Of a DNA stretch of 64,000 nt, positions 9,069 through 18,500 are shown in pieces. Within the stretch, counting starts at the first letter, position 1. Every line of letters begins with the position of its first letter. The notes beneath the pieces were generated by a model that was not told the origin of the DNA, did not search any database, and saw only the letters and a program-made list of their open reading frames with translations. The position numbers and the translations under genes were made by a program. The stretch lies in assembly GCF_014651675.1 (NCBI RefSeq), contig NZ_BMXI01000003.1, positions 9,604 through 73,603 on the forward strand, given 5' to 3'. This DNA is from Roseibacillus persicicus (lineage in GTDB: Bacteria; Verrucomicrobiota; Verrucomicrobiia; Verrucomicrobiales; Akkermansiaceae).

Positions 9069-9830
9069 CTACTTTTCAGGAATCTCGTGTTGGACGAGGA
9101 TTTCCTCAATGAGGGCGATGCGCTTGTTGCTACTCGCCTCCGCGTCACTCTCGATGATGAGGTAATAAGCTTTGCGCTCCTTCACAAAACCCAGATTGTC
9201 CACAAACCAAAGGTCGCGTTGCAGATGCAGGGGACCGGTCTTTCCTGAAATCTTCACCCGGTGCGCAGTCTGGCTTTGCCCCATGACCTGAAGCTGCTCC
9301 TTCCCGAAATATTGGAACTGTCGCGAGAACATGGGCGAGCCCGAGGGGTTATTCGGATCAGGAACTTCGCGGCTCCATACTGATCCCGGAGGCTCTTGGG
9401 CGGGCACTAATACGGTCGGCTCGATGACCATGCGTTCGCCTCCCGCCTTTTGCCACGCTCGGGCGAGAATCCCCTCTTCATTGAAAATGCTAAACTCGCG
9501 CTCCTCCACCCGACCATCTTTGGAAATTTCGAAGCAGTGCGCCTTCTCATCACTGTCCGCAGTCACAGGCATCAAGCCCAGATAACGCCGGGTCTTTTGA
9601 AAAGTAGAAGCGCTCCCCTCCGGCCCCGTATCAATCAGACCTGCTGGAAAGCGCGCCGACGGATCGAGCTTCACCTCCGCCTTATAGGTCCAAGTCTCTC
9701 CCTCCGCGGGAGAGAACCGCACTTGGGCCACGCCCATCTTTGCAGCACCTTCTTTCTCCCCGGACTTCTCACGACAGGCGGAATTCAGGAAGAGAGTCAG
9801 GAACAATGCCGTGGCAACTAAAGTCTTCAT
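9069..9830 (-). CDS. Lipoprotein, unknown
   Basis: 253 residues. The N-terminus has a hydrophobic stretch ending in the lipobox LNSAC, so Cys19 would be lipidated. The remainder looks all-beta (repeated YxGKEQLQVMG, HRVKISGKTGPLHLQ segments) and lacks a family I know. Last gene of the long minus-strand operon; it starts 20 nt after the TPM gene stop. Convergent with the reductase (4 nt between stops). Confidence 0.7.
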   Translation of the reverse strand: MKTLVATALFLTLFLNSACREKSGEKEGAAKMGVAQVRFSPAEGETWTYKAEVKLDPSARFPAGLIDTGPEGSASTFQKTRRYLGLMPVTADSDEKAHCFEISKDGRVEEREFSIFNEEGILARAWQKAGGERMVIEPTVLVPAQEPPGSVWSREVPDPNNPSGSPMFSRQFQYFGKEQLQVMGQSQTAHRVKISGKTGPLHLQRDLWFVDNLGFVKERKAYYLIIESDAEASSNKRIALIEEILVQHEIPEK

Positions 9831-9850
9831 TGGGGGGAAATCGGCGGGGG

Positions 9851-10594
9851 CTAGTGCGTTCGGCTATACTTGACCAAGACAGAACCTCCTCCGCTGCTCG
9901 GAGCAGCAAGACGACGTCGCGACGAAGTCACGGGGAACTCCATGGGCTTGAACTTGCGGAGATGCTTTTTCCAAAGAACAAAACCCAGAACGGCCAGCCC
10001 CACCAGAATCACCGCAAGAACGGTCCCAAGGGCAACGAGATTCTCTTTTCTCTTCTTTTCAGCAAGATAGGCGACCTCAAGCTTCTTGACCTCCTCTTCG
10101 TGCCGCTGCTTGGCCCGCACGTAGAGAAAACCGAAATTATCCGAGAGGTTGTTGACGATCGCTTCCAGGCGACTTTGCGGAGTGGTCACCAAGAGCGCCG
10201 TGTTCCGGGCCCCTCTCACATTCACATCCTGCAAAGCCTTCGGCAGTCTCCCCATGATCGTGCCACCTACCAGACAGTCCGGCTCCCCCTTCGCTCCCAC
10301 CTGATAGACCACACTCCAGTATTCGCCATCGGACCAGCTTTCGCCCGCTTGCTTGGCCAAGACCCGGGCGCCTTGGGAAGGCTCTTGCTCAAAGATGATC
10401 ACGAACAACTCGAACTGCCGATGCGACTTTTCGTAGGCAATTCGATTCTTGATGAGGGTGGTATACTCTTGGTTCAAGGCTCCTCCCGGATCGTAGATTC
10501 CACCCGAGGGAGGACTTTTTAGGTCCAATGCCATGAGCGAACCGGATAGGACCGCCAACAACATGAGCACAAAGCTCATCGGTAGACCTCTCAT
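9851..10594 (-). CDS. TPM-like membrane-anchored protein
   Basis: 247 residues: signal peptide or anchor (1-22), a TPM-type domain (about 30-155, IYDPGGALNQEYTTLIKNRI, FELFVIIFEQEPSQGARVLAKQ), a charged coiled stretch (155-180, KQRHEEEVKKLEVAYLAEKKR), one transmembrane helix (about 182-204) and a basic tail. The order matches TPM proteins (YgcG-type) that sit in the membrane with the domain outside. Its stop/start overlaps the preceding zinc-ribbon TPM gene by 4 nt, so they likely act together; TPM proteins have been linked to phosphatase activity and to photosystem or respiratory protein upkeep. Confidence 0.65.
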   Translation of the reverse strand: MRGLPMSFVLMLLAVLSGSLMALDLKSPPSGGIYDPGGALNQEYTTLIKNRIAYEKSHRQFELFVIIFEQEPSQGARVLAKQAGESWSDGEYWSVVYQVGAKGEPDCLVGGTIMGRLPKALQDVNVRGARNTALLVTTPQSRLEAIVNNLSDNFGFLYVRAKQRHEEEVKKLEVAYLAEKKRKENLVALGTVLAVILVGLAVLGFVLWKKHLRKFKPMEFPVTSSRRRLAAPSSGGGSVLVKYSRTH

Positions 10595-11136
10595 CGCTTC
10601 ACCTCCTTCTGCATCGCCAATGCTCGCTCGGAAAGAACATCGAAAGTGCGGTTCAGAAAGGTCTCAATCCCTTGACCGTATTTTTGCCGATAGAACAGGT
10701 CACGGGAATCCTGACAAATTCTGGTCCACTCGCTATCTGTAACGACGACCTCCATCCCATAGCCCACCGTGACCGAGATCATCCTCTCTTTGGGGTCGAC
10801 TAGAAGAAGAATCCCAAAGGACTTGGCGGAATCCCCTTCCTTCACCTGACTGGCATTGAAGAGCCAGAAACCGAATTCGCGCAGATTCACCTCCTCGCCA
10901 AGTGGAACCACACAATTGTAGAACCGAACTTGCGGAAAGCGCTTCTGGAGCTTCAGCACCTTCTTCGTGACCGCCGACTTTTCTTCCTCCGACAAGTAGT
11001 TGTTTGGGTCCAGAACCGGTCCCAACGGAGGAGCGGGAAACGGAAATTTCTGCACTGCAATTTGACCCGAGAATTTGCACTTGGGACAAGCCTCAACGGA
11101 CTCGTCCAAAGTATAGAGACAAGAGGGGCACATCAT
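10591..11136 (-). CDS. TPM-domain protein with N-terminal zinc ribbon
   Basis: 181 residues if begun at the ATG at 11136 (MMCPSC); a GTG at 11199 would give 202 residues with a basic extension. CPSC and CPKC about 14 residues apart make a rubredoxin-type zinc ribbon at the N-terminus. After a Pro-rich linker comes a TPM domain: DPNNYLSEEEKSAVTKKV, VRFYNCVVPLG, FGILLLVDPKERMISVTVGYGME and the closing IETFLNRTFDVL. Overlaps the next gene by 4 nt and follows hisD by about 100 nt. A pair of TPM genes, one cytosolic with zinc ribbon and one membrane-bound, is suggestive of a two-part complex. Confidence 0.75.
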   Translation of the reverse strand: MMCPSCLYTLDESVEACPKCKFSGQIAVQKFPFPAPPLGPVLDPNNYLSEEEKSAVTKKVLKLQKRFPQVRFYNCVVPLGEEVNLREFGFWLFNASQVKEGDSAKSFGILLLVDPKERMISVTVGYGMEVVVTDSEWTRICQDSRDLFYRQKYGQGIETFLNRTFDVLSERALAMQKEVKR

Positions 11137-11241
11137 GGCCCCACGCGCGAACCTCTTCGCGGCATAGACCTTCTTGCGCTCTTCTTTCGCCTTCTTCACG
11201 GAAATGATAGTGCGCGAGGAGAGCCTCAGGGAAAACCTTCT

Positions 11242-12531
11242 TTAGTCCCCACTGACACGGATTCGCACCGATTGCCCGTGCGCATCCAAGCCCTCAACCC
11301 GAGCGAACTCCTCAACAGCCTCCACCGAACGGGCCACGGAATCAGCATCCATGCGCACCACACTGATCCTCCTTTGGAACTGGTCCGCCCGCAAGCCCGA
11401 GAAACTCTTTCCACTCCCTCCGGTAGGCAAGGTGTGGCTTGGTCCTGCCAAGAAGTCACCCACGGCAACCGGGGAAAGCGATCCAACGTAGATGGCGGAA
11501 GCAGTCAAAATGCGGGGAAGCCAACTCTCTTCATCCTCCACCACTAGAGAAAGGTGCTCGGGCGAAAAGGCATTCACAACCTGCACCCCCACCGACAAGT
11601 CCGGCACCACAATCGCAAAGGCCCCGTCCGCGAGGACCTGCCGGAGGTAATCACCACGGCTAAGGGATTGCGCCTGCTTGTCAATCTCCAGCAAAACCGC
11701 CTCAAGCAAATTCCGAGAAGGAGTAACCAGGCCGACCACACTATCGGGTCCGTGCTCCGCCTGACCTAACAAATCAGCGGCCACAAAATCAGCTCGAGCC
11801 GAATCGTCGGCCAAAACCATAATCTCACTCGGCCCCGGCAGCAGGTCGATGGAAATTGCTCCGATGAGCTGCCGCTTGGCTTCCACCACATAGCTATTGC
11901 CCGGGCCCACCAATTTCTGAACCGGAGCGATGGACTCCGTGCCCAAGGCCAAAGCAGCAACCCCTTGGGCACCACCCACCTTGAGGACCTCCGTCACCCC
12001 CGCCGCCTTCAAAGCATAGAGCAAAGCCGCGTTAACCGTTCCGTCGGGACCACAGGGAGTCGCCGCCACGATTTCCCTTACGCCCGCGGCTTTCGCGAAT
12101 CCGGCCGTCATCAGCGCGGTCGAAACCAGAGGAGCTTTTCCCCCGGGGACATAGCAACCCACCCGTTCGAAAGGAACAAACCGTTCCCCGACCTGCACGC
12201 CCTGTTCATTGTGGTCCGACCAATCCTGCCGTTGGCTCTTTTTTGCGAAAAAAGTAATATTACGCAGACTAGCCGCAATCGCCTCCTTGGTGCGCTCTTC
12301 CGTAGCGGCTTCCGCCGCAGCCCATTCCTCTGCAGTAACCAACAGCCCCCCGCTGAGATCCGCGCCATCGAACTTCTGCGTCAATTCAATCAGGGCGGCA
12401 TCCCCTTGGGACCGCACTTGCTCAATGATGCCGGCCACCACCTCGCGCACGCGGGCGGAGGGAACCGCACGGCGGTCCAGGCTTTGCAAAAAGTCTTGGG
12501 AACTCGCCTCGGAATAATCAACAAACTTCAT
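11242..12531 (-). CDS. hisD: Histidinol dehydrogenase
   Basis: 429 residues. HisD carries out the last two steps of histidine synthesis, histidinol to histidine with two NAD. Visible signature parts: VGCYVPGGKAPLVSTALMTA, GAQGVAALALGTESI, LVGPGNSYVVEAKR, LLPGPSEIMVLAD, zinc ligands in LLGQAEHGPDS (Gln257, His260), catalytic Glu325/His326 in FSPEHLSLV, and SPVAVGDFLAGPSHTLPTGG. Only 1 nt separates it from the DUF420 stop, so it belongs to the heme/copper operon, an odd place for a lone his gene; other his genes are not in the window. Confidence 0.97.
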   Translation of the reverse strand: MKFVDYSEASSQDFLQSLDRRAVPSARVREVVAGIIEQVRSQGDAALIELTQKFDGADLSGGLLVTAEEWAAAEAATEERTKEAIAASLRNITFFAKKSQRQDWSDHNEQGVQVGERFVPFERVGCYVPGGKAPLVSTALMTAGFAKAAGVREIVAATPCGPDGTVNAALLYALKAAGVTEVLKVGGAQGVAALALGTESIAPVQKLVGPGNSYVVEAKRQLIGAISIDLLPGPSEIMVLADDSARADFVAADLLGQAEHGPDSVVGLVTPSRNLLEAVLLEIDKQAQSLSRGDYLRQVLADGAFAIVVPDLSVGVQVVNAFSPEHLSLVVEDEESWLPRILTASAIYVGSLSPVAVGDFLAGPSHTLPTGGSGKSFSGLRADQFQRRISVVRMDADSVARSVEAVEEFARVEGLDAHGQSVRIRVSGD

Positions 12532-12532
12532 T

Positions 12533-13096
12533 TCACGCGTAATAGGGTTTCAACATCAGATAGACAATCGGGCCAGTGACCGCGACGTAGAGCCAAATCG
12601 GATAAATGCGACGGGATAGCCGCTTGTGCTTCCCAAACTGATTGGTCGCCGCAAACACCAGCGTCATCAGGATGAAAGGAAAGCTCACTGCTGCCAGAAC
12701 GACGTGAGTAACCAGGATCACATAGTAGACCGTCTTGATCCAGCCCTCTCCACCGAAAGTCGTCTCCCCGGTAGTAATATGATAGGCCACATAGCAGAGC
12801 AAAAAGGCCACCGAGAACAGCACCGCCACACTCATCAGGATGCGGTGCAAAGTGATTCGTCCCTTCAAAACCGCGACCAATCCACCCACCAACAGAAGGG
12901 CCACTCCAGTATTCAACCCCGCATTAACTGCTGGTAAAAAAGTCAGGTCCACTCCCTCGGGTAAAGGCAGCTTAATCCGGCGCATCGCCACCACCAATCC
13001 CAGCACCACCACGCTGAGAACCCACACCACCTTCATCATCTTCCGGGCCAACTCGTCATTCGACGCCTTGCCCAGATATCGCATCCGTTCGCTCAT
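12533..13096 (-). CDS. DUF420 membrane protein (cytochrome oxidase-associated)
   Basis: 187 residues with five predicted membrane helices (about 22-42, 55-77, 86-108, 124-146 and 166-184). Family DUF420 (YozB-like) recognised from FLPAVNAGLNTGVALLLVGG, the His-bearing ITLHRILM and YVAYHITTGET, and RRIYPIWLYVAVTGPIVYLML. DUF420 genes typically sit beside Sco and heme A/O synthesis genes and are thought to help assemble cytochrome c oxidase; conserved His may bind metal. Starts 6 nt after the sco stop. Confidence 0.85.
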   Translation of the reverse strand: MSERMRYLGKASNDELARKMMKVVWVLSVVVLGLVVAMRRIKLPLPEGVDLTFLPAVNAGLNTGVALLLVGGLVAVLKGRITLHRILMSVAVLFSVAFLLCYVAYHITTGETTFGGEGWIKTVYYVILVTHVVLAAVSFPFILMTLVFAATNQFGKHKRLSRRIYPIWLYVAVTGPIVYLMLKPYYA

Positions 13097-13102
13097 CTTT
13101 CC

Positions 13103-13807
13103 TTATTCCGCCAGCGCTTTGTCAATTGCGCTCGTCAATTGCTGTTCAAAGTGTTCGTAGAGTTCCGGGCTCTGTTCACGGGCCCAGAGAAGATCCTTCT
13201 TTTCCCTCATTACCAAACCTTTTCCAAAAACCGCCACCCCCATGTCGTGGGCAAACCGGCCCTCGCGGGCGATGTCGTCCTCGTTGGTCCGCTCGCGCAC
13301 CGACAGGAACTTCATCTCCTCCTCCATGTAGTGATGCAAGGTCTCACGGTCGCCGGTGAGGAACCACCAGTTGGAAATGTCAGCTCCCAGATTGACCGCA
13401 TATTCCTGCAAGCGCTCCACGTCATCCGTCTCGGGATCAACCGATACACAGACCATCTGGAAATCAGGATTATCCTGATACTTCTTATACAAGTCCACCA
13501 AGTGATCCCCGTTGCGAGCCGCGCAATTGGGGCATTCCGCAAAAAACTGAGTGGCGACCCAGACCTTGTCCTTGAGTTGCGAGATGCTCACCTCTTCACC
13601 CGCCTGGTTGGTCGCAGTCAGGTCCTTTTCCAAGCGAGCCATTTCGACCTTTTCCGCTCGTCCCACATCGATTGCCAGGCGCTTCTCAATCGCGGACTTT
13701 TCGCGATTCTCCTGTGCAACCCGCAACCAGGTGAAGGTGCCAATCAAAGCCACTGCGAGTACCGCGGTCCCCGCATACATCAGGATAATCTTCGTTTTAT
13801 CGGTCAT
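13103..13807 (-). CDS. Sco1/SenC-type copper chaperone or thiol reductase
   Basis: 234 residues: N-terminal membrane anchor (8-28) and an outward thioredoxin fold. The metal/thiol site is FFAECPNCAARNG, a CxxC (Cys92, Cys95) rather than the CxxxC usual for Sco, with HDMG near residue 190 as the possible distal His. Sco proteins deliver copper to the CuA site of cytochrome c oxidase; the two-residue spacing makes a purely thiol-redox role possible too. Overlaps the preceding gene by 4 nt. Confidence 0.8.
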   Translation of the reverse strand: MTDKTKIILMYAGTAVLAVALIGTFTWLRVAQENREKSAIEKRLAIDVGRAEKVEMARLEKDLTATNQAGEEVSISQLKDKVWVATQFFAECPNCAARNGDHLVDLYKKYQDNPDFQMVCVSVDPETDDVERLQEYAVNLGADISNWWFLTGDRETLHHYMEEEMKFLSVRERTNEDDIAREGRFAHDMGVAVFGKGLVMREKKDLLWAREQSPELYEHFEQQLTSAIDKALAE

Positions 13808-14571
13808 TTCGAATCGGTAGGGTCACCTTCCTCCAGAAGGTGATTGATTGTGCGGAGGAACCAGTCCTCGCGATAGCCTTTCTCCGCCTCGGGCATGCCG
13901 CGCTTCTCAGCCTCGGCTGCCGCTCTGGCAAAATCAAACATTTCACCACGGATATGGATCCGCGGATTCTTCCCCTCGGGGCGGTCACGCTTCAGCACGG
14001 CCACCGAGGAATCATAGATCAACTTGCCATCCTTAACATGCGGGATGGTTCCAAACCGCAATCCGGACTTGAGATACTTTTCGAGCACTTTGGCCTTGGC
14101 CGCCACTTTCCAGACCCCTTCTTCGCTTTCCAAGGTCGCCATTTTGGCTTGGTCTTCTTCCCGATTGGGATCCATATCCACAAAGAACACCACCTGCTTG
14201 ACGCCTTCCTCGGGAAGAAGAGCCAGGGCTTTCTCGCGCTCCTCGTGACTGTCGCGTTCTTCAAAGGAAGTCTGATAATAGAGCCAGACATCTTCCTCGA
14301 TTTCCGAAGTGTTGACCACAGTCCCGTCAGACAACTGGAACTTCATGTGCCCCTTCAACTCGGAGACAAAGGCCGGCCGGAAGTCCTCCTGCTGCTTCTT
14401 TGCCGTCGCAATGTAAGAGGCCGTCACCGCCACCGCCCCAATCAGAATGAGACCTACCAGAATAAAGGCGGTCTTTCGTAATTGGGCGGGATCGACATCT
14501 GCTGGCTCCAGGCCCTCGGCGGCTCTCAACTTCACGTGCGGGGAAGCTAACGCCTTTTCCCGCAGAGGCAA
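13804..14571 (-). CDS. Membrane-anchored Sco-like protein lacking cysteines
   Basis: 255 residues from a TTG start (a GTG at 14535 is possible, 243 residues). One membrane helix at about 36-56, then a thioredoxin-like sequence: KFQLSDGTVVNTSEIEEDVWLYYQTSF, VVFFVDMDPN, KYLKSGLRFGTIPHVKDGKLIYD. Where Sco has its two Cys this protein reads YYQTSFEERD, and no Cys exists in the whole chain, so it cannot carry the usual copper/thiol site. Placed between heme O synthase and the Sco gene, overlapping the latter by 4 nt; it probably acts as a structural partner. Confidence 0.7.
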   Translation of the reverse strand: MPLREKALASPHVKLRAAEGLEPADVDPAQLRKTAFILVGLILIGAVAVTASYIATAKKQQEDFRPAFVSELKGHMKFQLSDGTVVNTSEIEEDVWLYYQTSFEERDSHEEREKALALLPEEGVKQVVFFVDMDPNREEDQAKMATLESEEGVWKVAAKAKVLEKYLKSGLRFGTIPHVKDGKLIYDSSVAVLKRDRPEGKNPRIHIRGEMFDFARAAAEAEKRGMPEAEKGYREDWFLRTINHLLEEGDPTDSK

Positions 14572-14598
14572 GCAGACTTGGGCAAAGTTAATACTCCT

Positions 14599-15531
14599 TT
14601 AGACTCGCCAGAAAATCAGCAACGCCACCAACACCAGAGGCAGGTAAAGCAAGGTTGCCAAGAAGAACTTGCGAAAATGGACCCGCTCGCCGCTGCGCAA
14701 AAATCTCTGCCCGGTCGCCACCAGCATTGCTGCTAACAGCAGTCCTAGAATCACGAAGGGCCAGCTCGCCAGACCAAGGGGAATAACAGCCGCTGAAAGC
14801 ACGCCCAATCCGACCGAAAATGCGACCGCCAGCCCCACGCTACGCTTCCCGCTGACATCACCGTTCGACCACATTTTGTAGCCCGCCAGCTCATACTCCT
14901 CCCGACACAACCAATTGATGGCCACAAAGTGAGGAAGCTGCCAGAGAAAGAGAAGCGCGAACAAATACCACCCCCCGGCTTCATCCAAGCCGCCTCCCCC
15001 AGCAGTCCAACCAATCAAAGGAGGAAGCGCTCCCGGAATGGCCCCGACCAGGGTATTCGTCGAACTCCACTTCTTCATGGGAGTGTAGATGAAGACGTAA
15101 ACAACAATAGTGGCAGCCGCAATCCATCCCGGAGTCGAGCCCACCATACTCCAGAGGTGCACGATTCCGAAAGCGCAGAGCCCCCAGCCAATGACAAAGG
15201 CCGGAACGATCCCCATCCTCCTCGAGGGCAAAGGACGATTGGCCGTCCTCTTCATCAGAGCATCGCTATCGACCTCCGAGAGCTGATTGAAAACCGCCGA
15301 TCCAAAGGCACAAGCAGTCGTCCCGATAATGAGATGAAGCAAGGTCCAGAACTCCCATCCCCCTCCCCGACAAGCAATCGCATAGCCAAAGAAGGTCGTG
15401 ATGATCACGAACAAATTCAGACGCGCCTTCACCAGCGTCTTCAAGTCCTCGCCCAGAGTCGGGACCGCGACTTCCAATTCTTCCTCTGACACCGTTTCGC
15501 TCAAGGCCCCCAAACTGCCGCAAGACTGCAA
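14599..15531 (-). CDS. cyoE: Protoheme IX farnesyltransferase (heme O synthase)
   Basis: 310 residues, a UbiA-fold enzyme with eight to nine membrane helices that puts a farnesyl chain on heme b to form heme O for terminal oxidases. Active-site signature NQLSEVDSDALMKRTANRPL (Asp-rich motif 1) and the second loop YTPMKKWSSTNTLVGAIPGALPPLIGW are present, followed by FLWQLPHFVAINW. First clear gene of the operon leading to Sco, DUF420 and hisD; the oxidase subunits themselves are not in the window. AAAGGAG overlaps its stop and serves the next gene. Confidence 0.93.
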   Translation of the reverse strand: MQSCGSLGALSETVSEEELEVAVPTLGEDLKTLVKARLNLFVIITTFFGYAIACRGGGWEFWTLLHLIIGTTACAFGSAVFNQLSEVDSDALMKRTANRPLPSRRMGIVPAFVIGWGLCAFGIVHLWSMVGSTPGWIAAATIVVYVFIYTPMKKWSSTNTLVGAIPGALPPLIGWTAGGGGLDEAGGWYLFALLFLWQLPHFVAINWLCREEYELAGYKMWSNGDVSGKRSVGLAVAFSVGLGVLSAAVIPLGLASWPFVILGLLLAAMLVATGQRFLRSGERVHFRKFFLATLLYLPLVLVALLIFWRV

Positions 15532-15593
15532 AATGAAAATCGAAAAAAGAGAAAAGGTCGCAAAGTCGTATCAACCGACCCGGCCGCACTCAA

Positions 15594-18500
15594 TCAAGCT
15601 CCGTCACCATCGTCATCCTCCACCTCAATCCGAACCCGCGCGAAACAGCGGCTGGTATCCGACTGCGTGCAGCCAATGATGACCGTCACCTCTTCCCAAA
15701 AGGTCGCAATCTGCCTCACTTCATCGGGTTCTGCCGGAGTGAAGTTCAAAGAATCCGAGCTGACTTCGGTGATGTAGGTGACCTTGGGCGCGGAATCCGT
15801 CCGGCGAATATACTGGTACTTGATGGTCGTCACCCCCGTGACAGGATCGGTTTCTGTCCTGAGAACCGGAAGCCCATACGGCTCGTTGTTGAAGGGCAAC
15901 AATTGACCCGGCACATAGTCGGGAGTTGCCGCAACTGTCGGGTCCAGATTGAAGGCATACTCCAAAAACAGGCCAACCCCATCACCATCCCCGTCGGAGG
16001 CAATCATGCGCTCGGCAGTCGGGAGACCATAGCTGTCCCCGAAGTCATCCAGGACGGAATCATCATTGACGATCACCAGGGGCACAGTGTCACTGGCCAA
16101 CAACAGCCCGATCGGATTGGAGAGAGCGAGGGAGAAGTTTTCGTCCGGCTCGATGACCGCGTCATCAATCATAGTCAACACGATGAACTGCTCGGTCTCG
16201 CCGGCTGCGAATTCCACCAAACCATTGGACCAGGGAAGGTAGTCTTGAATAGGGAAAGCATCACCCGCCACCGTGTCGAACTGAAACGAGACCTCACTCG
16301 TCGCCGCTTCCGAGAGGGTAAAGGTGATGGGCAGCCCAATCAGGCCCTCATTGGTGGGCGATACCGTTGCGGTCAAAACCGGAAGCCCCGCTCCGAAGGT
16401 GGAAAGAGACACTTCCTGAATCGACTTTTCAATCAAACCATCCCGCCCATGGGCCATGAAGCTGTAGCCTCCTCCCACAAAGTCAAAAACAGCAAAATTC
16501 CCCGTCACCGCGGCGGCTCCATCATACGAGTAGCTCCAATCCGCCCCCCCATTGCCGTCCGGGATCAGCGTCAAAGTCAGAGTATGAGCCCCACCGGTTC
16601 CGCTCTGGAAAGGACTCTCCAGAGTCAGAGTCGAAGCGCTGCTACCAGCCACACTCCGCATCAGCCCTTGATTGGGGCCACCACTTGTTCCCGCAGCAAT
16701 ACTAAATCCGATCCCGTCCGCATTGAGCGAGCTATTCAAAAACGGATTGTTCACACCGGGCACGTAGTCCCTCACAAGCCCGAAGGAGAACTGGTTGTTA
16801 TTGCCCGCAGCGAGGCTCTCAATTGAATAAGTGACCTCCAGGGTAAAACCACTAGTCACGTCGAAGTCATTCAAAGTGTAAACCGATGCCCGATTGTTGG
16901 CTCCCTCTCCGGAGTAAGTCATCTGACCACTCGCCTCGCTCCACGCGTCTCCGGTGGTTCCAATATTGACCAAGCCGTTGGCCGCATCCGGGTTCAATCC
17001 CAACACGAGATCGTTGAAAGTATCGCGATACAGCTCCAGCACCCCCACGGTTGGAACAGCTTCAAAGACACTCGCGGGCAGACCTGCTCCGTTCACCAGA
17101 TTTGCCGCAGTAGGATCCTGTTCCCAGGCGTAGCGCACCGCTACTGGTGCGGAGACCGAGGCAGCCGAGACCACCACTTTTTCCCCACTCAAACTCGCGG
17201 CAGCATTTTCCCAAGACCCATCAGCTCGCTTCAGCTGGAAGCCGCCCGGGGCCAGTCCATCGCGAGTCGTCAGTCCCACACTGTAGTCGAACTCCACGAT
17301 GACCGAAGATCCCTGCCGGGTCGCCCCCCGATAGAGAGGCCCCGAAGGCACAATCGCGGCTTGCCCGTATTCATTGTGCAAGGGCCAGCGGACCAACCGA
17401 TCGGCGAAGTCCGACTTGTTGGCCGGATGAATATCACTGACATCTCCAATATCATTGGTCACCGCCATTCCGCTCCGCGGCAGGAGGTCCAGAGAACGTC
17501 GCTGCGCATCCTGCACATCCACCCACAAGGGCAAATTGCCATCCACGTAATTGGGAAGCTGCACATAATAGAAGGGCAATTGCTCTCCCCAGCGCTCGCG
17601 CCAATCTTCCGCCAGCGCGGTCAACAGCGGCGCGTAGTCACTGGTATTGAACGCGAAGGAGTTTCCCTCCCCTTGATACCAAAGGATACCGCGCATCCCA
17701 TACCCCACCATCGGAGCCACCATCCCATTGAATAGCTGCCCTCCAATATAAGCGCCGAACCGTGGGTCATCCGCGTCAAAAACAGGCTCGGGACCGACAG
17801 GATTCGCCACCCAAGCCGCATGCTCCGCCTCAAAGGCAGCCAGCTCATCAGCATAGACCCCGTAGAAATAGTCCCGCGCCGCCAAAACGCTGAGCCCTTC
17901 TTCAAAGGTTCCCAACTTCTCTTCGGAAATAAACCCATCGATCGGCTGCCCGCCCCACGCACATTCCAGAATCGCCACCGGCACCCCCAACTCGGCGCGC
18001 AACCGCTTGCCGAAGTAGTAAGCAAGGGCGGAAAAATCTGCCGTCGAGCCCGGAGTCGCCGCAAACCAGCTCCCGCCCACAAGCACCTGCGGCTCGGGTC
18101 GGGCCTGCTCGGTCGGGACGAAGATTCGCAACAAGGGATCGTTCGCACTGGCGATCTCATTGTTATTTTCTGCGGTGGGCAAAAAATTCAGCGGAAAGTC
18201 CATGTTCGACTGCCCCGCCCCCATCCAGACTTCGCCCACCACCACATCGGCGATGGTCCGGGTCGTGGTCCCCGGGCTGGAAATCACAAGCGGACTCCCC
18301 GTCGAAGTGGCCGCCAAATTATTGAATGTCACCTCGAAACGCCCGCTCCCATCCGTCGTCGCCGACTGGCTTTGACCTGCAAAGGAAACCGTCACCGCGC
18401 TACTGGGCAAGGCAAAGCCCCACACTTTCGCACCCTTGTCGCGCTGCAGCACCATTCCGTCGGAAAAGAATGCAGGCAAGGCGATCTCGACATCTTCGCT

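Noticed and set aside
14571-15531. Is the Cys-free Sco-like gene a pseudogene?
   Set aside because: The frame is complete with anchor and fold, tightly packed in an operon with a 4-nt overlap.
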